Of a DNA stretch of 64,000 nucleotides, positions 49,730 through 58,843 are shown piece by piece; the first letter of the stretch is position 1; each line of letters begins with the position of its first letter. The stretch is from Elymus sibiricus (lineage: Eukaryota; Streptophyta; Magnoliopsida; Poales; Poaceae). Under the pieces are notes generated by a model. It saw only the letters and a list, made by a program, of their open reading frames with translations. It ran no database searches and was not told where the DNA came from. The stretch is from positions 242,004,866 through 242,068,865 of the forward strand of contig CM077676.1 of assembly GCA_039707655.1 (NCBI GenBank). The letters run 5' to 3'. A program made the position numbers and the translations under genes.

Positions 49730-50384
49730 AAGTTCCGGAGACCTCTCTCCCCGGCAGGGAAACTATTTATGATTGGATCATGTACTTTGACGGTGCTTTC
49801 ACGCTGAAAGGCGCCGATGCCGGTGTGCTGCTTATAGCACCCACCGGAGAGCACTTCAAGTACGTGCTTCAAATGCATTTCCCCAGGAGCAGGCCACCAG
49901 CAACACTGCTGAGTACGAAGGATTGCTTGCCGGTCTGCGCATTGCAATCGACCTTGGTATTCAGAAGCTAATTATCAGAGGCGACTCGCAGTTAGTGGTG
50001 AGGCAAGTCAACAAGGATTACCAGAGCCCTTTGATGGAGGCGTACGTTGATGAGGTGAGAAAGTTGGAAGAGCACTTTGATGGTCTACAAGCAGAGCACG
50101 TTCCACGTGCCCAGAATTGGATTGCCGACGACCTGTCAAAGCTTGCCGCCCAAAAGATGCCTGTGGAACCAGGAACTTTTGTGCTCCATCTGACTCAGCC
50201 ATCCGTTACGCCATCAAGGTTGGCGAAGAAGAGGAAGCAAGCTGTTGGTGGTTACTTTCCGGCAGAGCTGGCGGCAGCCGCCAAGAAAGTGGACACCGCC
50301 AACAAGATACCCTCGGCCGGTGAGCCGCAGTTTCCGGCAAGCTAGATCCTTGCCGTCGAAGCAAGCGCTCCCGCAGAGGAAGAA
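49730..50384 (+). pseudogene. B second (archaeal-type) RNase H
   Basis: It resumes B pol after C: VPETSLPGRET, then YFDGAFTLKGADAG. A frameshift near 49885 leads to another frame with LAGLRIAIDLGIQ, GDSQLVVRQVNKDYQSP and NWIADDLSKLA. The acidic active-site motifs are present across the two frames. A TAG at 50343 follows, in the linker where A has a Gln codon and where B itself entered A. This extra RNase H before integrase is a hallmark of the Tat lineage. Confidence 0.82.
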
Positions 50385-51656
50385 ATGCCTTTAGTCCTTG
50401 TCGTCGAGCCACAAGCTCCGGCATGGGCGCAGCCAATTGTCCAGTTCCTTCAGACAGGAAATCTTCCCGACGAACAAGAGGACGCAGAAAGAGTAGCCCA
50501 TCAATCAAGGATGTACAAGTTTGTTGACAACATTCTGTACAGAAAGAGACCAAATGGGGTGAAATTGAAGTGCATCTGCCAGGAAGATGGACAAAGGCTG
50601 TTGGAAGAAATGCATGAAGGGATGTGTGGCTCTCACATTGGGTCGCGCGCGCTTGTTGGCAAAGCGTTCCATCAAGGATTCTACTGGCTGATAGCCCTTC
50701 AAGACGCCTTGGCAGTGGTCATTAGATGCGAAGCATGCCAGTTCCACTCCAAGGACATTCACCAGCCAGCTCAAGCCCTCCAAACCATCCCTCTCTCCTG
50801 GCCTTTCTCGGTCTGGGGGCTCGACATCGTCGGCCCCTTCACCCGTGCTACCGGGGGCTTTGAATTCTCGTACGTTGCAATGGGCAAGTTTACAAAGTGG
50901 CCTGAGGTGGAGCCAGTGAGGAAGGTGATGGCACAGTCAGCCATCAAGTTCCTCAACAGATTGCTTGCCCATTTTGGTGTCCCCAACAGGATCATCACCG
51001 ACAACGGCACCCAATTCACGAGCCACGACTTAACGGCCTGTTGCCAAGAACTTGGAAATAAGATTTGCTACGCGTCTGTTGCTCACCCAAGGAGCAATGG
51101 ACAAGTAGAGAGGGCAGATGCAGAAGTGCTGCGTAGTCTCAAGACCAAAACTTTTGACAGGCTACACAAGTGTGGAAGGTGCTGGTGGAAGAGTTGCCGG
51201 CGGTTCTTTGGTCGATCAGGATGACGCCAAGTCGAGCCACTGGCAGACACCCTTCTCCCTTGTTTATGGTGCAGAAGCGGTGCTCCCCACAGAGCTCAAA
51301 TACGGGTCACCTCGAGTCTTGGCCTTCGATGAGGAGGATCAAGATGAGCTGCAGCAAGATGATGCCACGCTCCTTGAGGAGGATTGTTCCGAGCTGCTGT
51401 CCGTGCTGCATGGTACCAGCAAGCTTTGCACCGCTAGCATAGCCGCAAAGTGAACGCCAGGAACCTTGAGGAAGGCGACCTTGTTGTTCGTCAGATTCAG
51501 TCCACGAAGGGTCAAGACCAGTTGACGCCGAAGTGGGAGGGCCCTTATCGGGTGGTACGAGTCACTAGGCCCGGCGCAGTCCGCCTAGAGACCGAAGATG
51601 GCACTCCGGTGCTCAACTCATGGAATATTGAGTATCTTCACAAGTTTTACCCATAA
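50385..51656 (+). pseudogene. B integrase
   Basis: Open for 279 codons from 50385. The zinc domain has MCGSHIGSRALVGKAF ... CEACQFH. The catalytic Asp is in WGLDIVGPF (50823-50825), the second in IITDNGTQFTS (51000-51002) and the Glu in NGQVERAD (51108-51110). Frameshifts near 51180 and between about 51400 and 51450 split the C-terminal part, which ends WEGPYRVVRVTRPGAVRLE and LHKFYP before the TAA at 51654. There is no chromodomain. Confidence 0.87.
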
Positions 51657-52359
51657 GGCGCGGTTGCCGAGCTGCCCGGCAACCTCTTTTGTACAAGTTT
51701 GCCGGAAAGGCATGTAAACCATTGTACAGAGCCGGGCGCAGATCCCGTGCACATAAATAAACATAAGTGTTTCACAATTCTTTGTCCAAGTACATATTTG
51801 TTTATATGTTGCAGGCAACCTTGTGCTACATTTTCCCTTGCATAGGATGATTAACGAACCATCAAGGTTCCAGCCTCCTCATTTCTCTTCTTTCTTTTTC
51901 TCAAAGGACAGAAACGTTCCTCGCGTACAAGTTTCCCGGGGGGAGTGTTGGTATGGATACCGAATGACATTCCGGATATCGTCCTACGGCATGAAGCATA
52001 GCAAAGAAAAAACTAAGTTGCAAAACTTTAAAGTAAATTCTTTGTTGTAGTTACACTTTCTCCTTGAATGATTTTGGCCTTTGTATGAGAAACCTGCACG
52101 CTAAGGAACCTTGTTGTGATCGACTACACTCTTACTTTGTTTCGTGTCCGCTCGACAACTTAAGTAGCTGCGTTGTGATCGTCAAGTGTATCCTTGCCGG
52201 CAGCGGCACTTCCGGCAAGCTGCTAAGGACCAGTTCCTCAAGCGCTCGCGGCAAGAGTGCGCGCACGGGCAAGTTTCCTGCAAGTGTAGGGTACAAGAAC
52301 CATGCAAAGACAAAATAAGACAAGAGAGATAGCATGCATACAACCATTCTAAAACACAA
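51657..52359 (+). other. B post-integrase spacer, shared with A
   Basis: Non-coding sequence closely alignable to A 55940-56640. The similarity ends abruptly after AAAACACAA (52359 in B, 56640 in A), which defines the 3' edge of the exchanged antisense cargo. Small predicted ORFs are not conserved. Confidence 0.7.
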
Positions 52360-52504
52360 ATGACAGCAACCATTAAGTGGTTAAATGCAAAGGTCATTTT
52401 CCATGCCCCCACGGGGCTCCATTGATTCTGATGTAGGAGCAAAAGAGAGGGACCTAGGTGGAGCGCGGCTCGTCTTCAAGATTCGACTCGGATGCTGCCT
52501 GCGC

Positions 52505-53201
52505 CTAGTCAGAATCTTCGCCCTCACTCTTGATGCCCGGGGAGCTTTCGTCGCTTCCGCTCCCGCCAGTGGAGTCAGTGCCCTCGCTCCCGCTGGGGGA
52601 ATCGGTGCCGCTGCTCCTCTTGCTCTCCGCACAGCACTCCATACGGCCACCGGAGGCCCCGAAGAACTTCACAAAGAGTGTGGCGGCCCTGTCATACCTA
52701 AACTGGAGGAGATGCCCCCGCCCTAGACCACGGGAGCGGGCGAACGACTTCCACCCCCGTGTCAGGAACAAGAAGCCGGCGGTGGAGAACTCAGTCGCCA
52801 CCCAGGAGGGGCCGTTGCAGCGGCCATCCGCCTGTAGCCACAGGCCCGAGGGCCTGCTGTCCTCCATCGCCCTTGCAAAGGAGTCCGGGAGCCGGAGCCA
52901 ACTGCGGGGCCGACGGTGCAGCCCCACGACGAACTCGTGTGCCACCACCACCGTGTGGGCCTCCGCCTATACCGCCTTGTGGGCCTCCGCCTAAGGGGGA
53001 GGGGCGGCCGCTCCGCCACGTCTGCCTCGACCATGAACACCGCGCCCCCCACGGACGCGGGGGGGGGGGGGGGGGGGGGGCGACCCTTCCACGGGCGCTA
53101 GGGCTGGCCTCCGCGGCAGTCGCCGAGGAACGCGTTTGGCCCCGAAGGGGGGCCCTCGTGGCAGCAGCAGATGCGTGGGCCCGACCTCCACCCCTCTCCA
53201 T
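52505..53201 (-). pseudogene. Antisense cargo gene of B with a B3-type DNA-binding domain
   Basis: Minus-strand frame 52951-52505 encodes a B3-like domain at about 52909-52621: SWLRLPDSFARAM, a Trp-containing WVATEF strand, then FLFLTRGWKSFARSRGL and GHLLQFRYDRAATLFVKFF, matching the B3 pattern LTxGWxxFxxxxxLxxGDxxxFxxxxxxxFxVxxF, although His replaces the usual Asp. An acidic Ser/Asp/Glu tail follows, with IKSEGED resembling a SUMO-acceptor site. The likely start is ATG 53201 (MERGGGRAHASAAA), but the N-terminus is broken by TAGs at 52991 and 52967 and by a 22-G run. B3 domains are plant transcription-factor modules; the role here is unknown. Confidence 0.7.
53059..53080. repeat. 22-bp poly-G homopolymer
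   Basis: An uninterrupted run of G inside the N-terminal region of the B3 cargo gene (poly-C on the coding strand). Its length is likely to vary and could be an assembly estimate. It disturbs the reading frame. Confidence 0.95.
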
Positions 53202-53303
53202 CACCGCGGTGGACCTCGGGGAAAACAAGGATGGGTGAAAGGTTGGAAGAGGAGAGAGGCAAGGGTTGAAGATGAGTGAGGGAGGTCTCCATCCCCCCCG
53301 CCC

Positions 53304-53311
53304 TTTTTATA
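53304..53311 (-). promoter_or_regulatory. Antisense TATA box for the B3 cargo gene
   Basis: On the minus strand TATAAAAA in the context GGGCGC-TATAAAAA-GGGCGG, about 100 bp upstream of the candidate ATG 53201. A pyrimidine-rich leader lies between. Confidence 0.55.
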
Positions 53312-53395
53312 GCGCCCTGGGGGGTCACTCTCCCTGCCGTTTCGCCTTCTTCAATAGCAGGAATCGAGGAAGGAAATGCGAGGAGTCAGGCGCAA

Positions 53396-53692
53396 GGAGG
53401 CGGAAAAAATACGGTGGCGATGGCGAGATTGGGAGAAGGGGTAAATGAGCAGCGCCCCTTGCAAGTTCCTTTTTATGGGGAACGCGCGGGGGCTGGCCCT
53501 TTACCATCCTACGTGGCCACGCTTTTCAGGCGCACTACCTCCCCGCGCCCGTTCCATTCCACGTCTCCCATGCCCGCATTTAATGCGCGTCGTGGGGGGC
53601 GTGGTAACAGAGAAGATTACGACAGTTATCCTCTGCCACGCGTGCCTGTGCACTATTCGGGCCTAGCCCAACGACACCTCGCATGCGCGTGT
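53396..53692. other. B pre-LTR region shared with A and I
   Basis: Alignable to A 60588-60884 and partly to I 61832-62085. It contains GGTAAATGAGCAGC and, on the minus strand, CATAAAAA (53470-53477). It marks the other edge of the exchanged cargo. Confidence 0.7.
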
Positions 53693-53712
53693 GGCCCGGG
53701 CCCAGGGGCTCC
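53693..53712 (+). other. Polypurine-like tract of B before the 3' LTR
   Basis: GGCCCGGGCCCAGGGGCTCC abuts the LTR and is conserved at the same place in A (60885-60904) and I (62086-62105). It is less purine-pure than usual. Confidence 0.6.
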
Positions 53713-54345
53713 TGTTGGTGTACTAAAGCATGGGTGCCCTCGTACCCTGACTTGTGCACATGCAGTTGTAGCCTTCCTCGCGGCAAGGTCTTGTCGGAGG
53801 ATAACTATGACCCATGACTCAGATTAAACAAGACCGTGAAGGAGACCTCAAGGCAGGTCATCGAGAAGTACTATTCTCGTACTGAAGATCAAGATTGCCC
53901 TTGTCGGCAAGGTCCGTACTGGCAAGGTGAAGACCAAGACTATTGTTGCCGGCAAGCTCCTTTCCAGCAAGCAACGGCCCGACAAGCTCCGCGCCGGCAA
54001 GTTCGTTCTGTCCCATTACCGCTCCACCTCATCATTGGCTAGATAAGCACGCATGATAGGTGTCGAGCAGGCAGGCAGTCAACGCAGCTGGCCAAGGCAC
54101 GTGTCAGCATGCCATGCCATGATTAACTTTAATGACACCCGTCCCTGGGACATGTCAAGGTGACAAGAGGGCGCCAGGACCGGTGGCACATATCTTTTAC
54201 CCAAAGCCTCACCTCCCCAACGTAGCACCTAACGGTGCATTTAAAGCGCTTGTCTTACCCTGTCTGGAGATAGACGTGGTGACGGTGCAAGTTACTATTC
54301 ATACTCTGTAATGACCATGTTAGCCTCTATGGTAACCCCTTGGCC

Positions 54346-54353
54346 TATAAAAG
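54346..54353 (+). promoter_or_regulatory. TATA box in B 3' LTR
   Basis: TATAAAAG at the position equivalent to 25101-25108. Transcription from here would run into A's integrase. Confidence 0.75.
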
Positions 54354-54419
54354 AAGACCCACAGCTACACTTAGAATGGTTGACTCTTAGCTCAACTACA
54401 CGCTGTAGCTGCACTTTCC

Positions 54420-54443
54420 ACGCACCTTGCCGGCAAGCTGCGC
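54420..54443. promoter_or_regulatory. 24-bp dyad in B 3' LTR
   Basis: CTTGCCGGCAAG at 54426-54437, flanked by CGCA and TGCG, 80 bp after the TATA box. Confidence 0.6.
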
Positions 54444-54639
54444 TCTTTGTAACCCTTGAGCTCACGTACAATCAAACCACTAGAACAGGAGTAGGGTTTT
54501 ATGCTCATAGCGGCCCGAACCTGGATAAATCATTGCTGGTGCTCATATATATTAGCCCTGCTCTTTGTAGTATTGTGATCCCATTTCTGAACTGCAAAGG
54601 GATCCTCTCGATCCCATAGATCGTCGTTTTCCCTCGACA

Positions 54640-54644
54640 CAAGC
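54640..54644. repeat. Target-site duplication of B, right copy (CAAGC)
   Basis: Matches 24463-24467; A's pol resumes directly after it. Confidence 0.92.
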
Positions 54645-55939
54645 GCTCCCGCAGAGGAAGAAGTACCTTTAGCCCTTGTCGTTGAGCCACAAGCTCCGGC
54701 ATGGGCGCAGCCAATTGTCCAGTTCCTTCAGATAGGAGATCTTCTCGACGAGCAAGAGGACGCAGAGAGAGTAGCCCATCAATCAAGGATGTACAAGTTT
54801 GTTGACAACATTCTGTACAGAAAGAGACCAAATGGGGTGAAATTGAAGTGCATCTGTCGGGAAGATGGACAAAGGCTGTTGGAAGAAATGCATGAACAGA
54901 TGTGTGGCTCTCACATTGGGTCACGCGCGCTTGTCGGCAACGCATTCCGTCAAGGATTCTCCTGGCTGACAGTCTTTCAAGATGCCTTGGCGGTGGTCAC
55001 CAGATGCGAAGCATGCCAGTTCCACTCCAAGGACATTCACCAGCCAGCTCAAGCCCTCCAAACCATCTCCTCTCCTGGCCTTTCTCGGTCTGGGGGCTCG
55101 ACATCGTCGGCCCCTTCCCCCGTGCTACCGGGGGCTTTGAATTCTTGTATGTTGCAATCGACAAGTTTACAAAGTGGCCTGAGGTGGAGCCAGTGAGGAA
55201 GGTGACGGCATAGTCAGCCATCAAGTTCCTCAAAGGATTGGTTGCTCGTTTTGGTGTCCCCAACAGGATCATCACCGACAACAGCACCCAATTCACGAGC
55301 CGCACCTTCACAGCATATTGCCAAGAGCTTGGAAATAAGATTTGCTACGCGTCTGTTGCTCACCCGAGGAGCAATGGGCAAGTAGAGAGGGCAAATGCAG
55401 AAGTGTTGTGTGGTCTTTGGTCAACCAGAAAATTTGACAGGCTGCACAAGTGTGGAAGGCGCTGGGTTGAAGAGTTGTCGGCCGTTCTTTGGTCAATCAG
55501 AACAACGCCAAGTCGAGCCATTGGCCAGACACCCTTCTCCCTTGTTTATGGTGCAGAAGCGGTGCTCTCCATAGAGCTCAAATACGGGTCACCTCGAGTC
55601 TTGGCCTTCAATGAATAGGATCAAGATGAGCTGCAGCAAGATGATGCCACGCTCCTTGAGGAAGATCGTTTCTGGGCTGCTGTCCGTGCTGCACGGTACC
55701 AGCAAGCTTTGCGCCGCTACCATAGCCGCAAAGTGAACGCCAGGAATCTTGAGGAAGGCAACCTTGTTCTTCGTCAGATTCAGTCCATGAAGGGTCATAA
55801 CAAGTTGACGCCATAGTGGGAGGGCCCTTACCGGGTGGTACGAGTCACTAGGCCCGACGCAGTCCGCCTAGAGACCGAAGATGGCACTCCGGTGCTCAAC
55901 TCATGGAGTATTGAGCATCTTCGCAAGTTTTACCCGTAA
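54645..55939 (+). pseudogene. A pol, part 2: integrase
   Basis: It resumes after B with APAEEEVPLALVVEPQAPA, continuous with the linker lost at 24467. The zinc domain (MCGSHIGSRALVGNAF ... CEACQFH) is in the first frame. A 1-bp deletion near 55068 shifts to the frame with WGLDIVGPF (Asp at 55100), IITDNSTQFTS (Asp at 55277) and NGQVERAN (Glu at 55385). Stops are at 55211 (TAG), 55616 (TAG) and 55814 (TAG). It ends WEGPYRVVRVTRP ... LRKFYP, TAA at 55937. All catalytic residues remain although the frame is broken. Confidence 0.88.
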
Positions 55940-56640
55940 GGCGTGGTTGCCGGGCTATCCAGAAACCTCTTTTGTACAAGTTTGCCGGAAAGGCATGTAA
56001 ACCTTTGTACAGAGTCGGGCGCAGATCCCGTGCACATAAGTAAAGGTAAGTGTTTCACAATTCTTTGTCTAAGTACATATTTGTTTATGTGTTACAGGCA
56101 GCCTTGCATTACATTTTTCCCTTGCACATGATGATTAACGAACCGTCAAGGTTCCAGCCTCCTCTTTTCTCTTCTTTCTTTTTCCCAAAGGACAGAAGGG
56201 TTCCTCGCGTGCAAGTTTCCTGGGGGGTGATGGTATGGATACCAAATGACGTTCAAGATGTCATCCTATGGCAAGAAGCACATCAAAGAAAAAGCTAAGT
56301 TGCAAAATTTTAAAGTAAATTCTTTGTTGTAGTTGCAACTTCTCCTTGAACGATTTTGGCCTTTGTATGAGAAACCTGTATGCTAAGGAACCTTGTCGTG
56401 ATCAGCGACGCCCTTACGTTGTTTCGAGTCTGCTCAACAACTTAAGTGGCTACGTTGTGATGGCCAAGTGTATCCTTGCTGGCAGCGGCACTTCTGGCAA
56501 GCTGCTAAGGACCCGTTCCTCAAGCGCTCGCGGCAAGAGTGCGCGCACCAGCAAGTTTTCGGCAAGCGTAGGGTACAAGAACCATACAAAGACATAATAA
56601 GACAAGAGATATAGCATGCATACATCCATCCAAAACACAA
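55940..56640 (+). other. A post-integrase spacer, shared with B
   Basis: Alignable to B 51657-52359 along its length, with no conserved ORF. Beyond 56640 A and B differ completely until about 60588. Confidence 0.7.
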
Positions 56641-58228
56641 GTTATAGTACATCAAAGCCAAGTGCAGTTCTAACCTAAGATAATCTGTCTTTTACATGAA
56701 CTACACTTGCAACAAGAAACAGCGAAGGGGGCTAATCCTTGCGATCGCCCTCAGTCCTCGGGACCTGATGAATCTTGCTGATGCGGGGAGCGACGGCTTC
56801 TTTGGCGGCCGTGGTGTCCGTCCCCGGCGGCAAGCTTCTGAAGGCCTTGGAGACGTCAATCCTAGGGTTCCGGCAGATAATCTTGACGAGTATCTTGGAG
56901 ACGATGTCACTACAGAATTTGCGAGACTCACTGGCAGAGTGGGCGGACCTCCCTTCATGATGCTTCCTCAGTATCTCGAGGAGTCCTTCGAAGAATAGGG
57001 TGAGGCTGGCGCTTGTGGAATCATGCTCGCCGAGAATGAAGCTATGGTTCTCCTTGTCCATGATGGTCACTTGAGCTGCGAGGCGCTCGGCGACATCGAC
57101 AAGGCGACCAGTCCACAAATCCATGGCTTTCTTGTGCCCGTCGAAGGAATTTGCAGCATCGGCGTGCACAGCCTTCTCCTTGTCCCAGTTTACCAGCAGC
57201 TCCCTCTCCTTCTCCCTGCCAGCTTCCAGATCCTTCTCCAGAGTCGCGAGCCTTGACTTGAGGTCAGCAACAGAGTTGTTGGCGGTCGAGAGCTCTTGGG
57301 CTTTGGCGGCGAGGTCCTCTTCAAGCTTCGGTACCCTAGACTCCAATTCTACCCTGGCGGCCTCAGCGACCTCTGCGGCCTTGACGGCTTCCAGGAGGTT
57401 GGCGGCGTGAGCCTGAGCTTGAGTATCGATGGCCTGTTTGTGGCCCTCCTCTAGCTCTTGGGTCCACTGCGCAAGCAGAGTCTGGATCTCCTCGTCCTTG
57501 CCGCGTAGCTTAGCAGCAAGTGCTTCCTCTCGGGCGGCAAGCTCTTGTTCCTTGACGATGAGCTGCGCTTTGTGCTCCGTCAACTTGCCGTCCAGGATCG
57601 TTGCCTCCTCCTTGGCAGCGTCAAGCTTCTCCTCCTGCCTCTTGAGGATATGGAATTTGCTATTATACCATTGGTGGTTCTCTTTCGCCTTCTCCTTCAG
57701 CTTCCATTCAGCCAGCTCCAGAGCTTGCTGCTGTGCGTGCAGTCTGCCCCAGCGCTTGCCGTAGCGGTCTTGCACATCCTTGAAGCCGTTGGCCATCGCC
57801 GTAAAAAAATGCAAGGTCCGCGGCACCACCATTGGAGTGGTCTGGTATTGTGATGCTACTGGAGAAGGGCGTCAAGATCTCCGTGATGGCTTCGTCAAAG
57901 GTAGGCTCCCCGGCACCAGATGTGCTAGGGGCTTCAGATACCTGCTGCTGATCGGTTGGCCCCAAAGGCCCCGTCAGAGCCTGTGCATCAGCCGCACTAG
58001 GGTGGACAACGACGCTTGGCCTATCACCGCCAGCCTCGCCCATCTCAGCGTCCGTTATGACGAGCCCAGATGCACTGCCGAAGGGCATGGCAGGCTCTCC
58101 GGGGGTTTTCTTGGCCTCCTCACCGATGGACGCGGCGGCTTCCGTGGCGGAAATCCTGGCGGCCTCATCAGTGGCGCTCTTCACGATTCCCTCCACAAAT
58201 ACTTCCCTCTCTTCCGGAGGGGTTGGTT

Positions 58229-58340
58229 CTGCAGAGTGGAGAAGAAGTGGAGAAAGGAGAAATTCAAGACTCAGATCAAGTTCAAGAAAACAAAAAAGAA
58301 TGATTGGCAAGGGATCCAGTGCGTTTGGAAAGAGGGTTAC
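58229..58340 (-). other. Intron 2 of the A antisense gene (112 bp)
   Basis: On the minus strand the donor is CAAG|GTAACC and the acceptor CTCTGCAG|AACC, with a pyrimidine-rich stretch before it. Removing 112 bp takes the reading from one frame to the next without a stop, exactly as the flanking open frames require. Confidence 0.7.
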
Positions 58341-58756
58341 CTTGATGAACACATGGAGGGGATGCCGTTCTTCCTCCGGCAACTTCGGTTGCCGGCGCTT
58401 GGTCCCCGGCAACATTGGTTGCCGGAGGGACCTCCGCACGGATGAGCCCTTCTCGGGGCTCCTCTGGAGGAGGGCTTCTCCTTGCCGGTGAAGATCGTGG
58501 CAATGGCCTGGGAGTCGTGGGCGCCTTCAAGGGGTCTACCCCTTGGCGCTTTCCTTCCGGCTGGTTGTTTTCCAACCCCTTGTCGGTCTCCATCGCCGAA
58601 GACTCGACAGTAGTGCTCGCCAGCGGAAACCGCATGTGAACCTCACGCGGGGGGCTCGAGCCGGCAACCTCAGATGAACCCGCGCCTTGATCGATGCCGG
58701 TTGCCGTCTCACCCTCTTCAGTGGTGCTGGGCTTCTTCGCCAGTGGCACTTCGTCC

Positions 58757-58843
58757 CTGCAAGATCAGAACAATCAAAAAGATCAGTCCAACAACAGAGT
58801 TTGGGCAATTACAAGAAAAATGCACAGAGATGGAGGTGCTTAT
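58757..58843 (-). other. Intron 1 of the A antisense gene (87 bp) with a mutated donor
   Basis: The acceptor TCTTGCAG|GGAC is canonical. The only donor that keeps phase reads GAACA|ATAAGC on the minus strand, AT instead of GT, consistent with a G-to-A change of an ancestral GTAAGC. Confidence 0.5.

Larger units (their letters stand above)
24468..54639 (+). mobile_element. Element B: complete Tat-lineage Ty3/gypsy element, same family as A, split by C
   Basis: Two 927-bp LTRs flank PBS, gag, protease, RT, RNase H, a second RNase H, integrase and an antisense B3-domain gene. The CAAGC duplication is perfect. Removing C (29962-49729) leaves about 10.4 kb. By hand I count about 26 differences in the first ~340 bp of the two LTRs (roughly 7-8 percent, mostly transitions), so B is an old insertion. 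Coding sequence is broken by stops and several indels. Confidence 0.92.
53713..54639 (+). repeat. 3' LTR of B
   Basis: 927 bp, starting TGTTGGTGTACTAAAG (TGTCGG in the other copies) and ending CCTCGACA. It matches 24468-25394. Confidence 0.95.

Noticed and set aside
57023..58491. Plus-strand ORFs opposite the A antisense gene (for example 57780-58445 and 59086-59838)
   Set aside because: They are mirror frames of the coding minus strand, Leu/Ser-rich reflections of the coiled coil and acidic tail.
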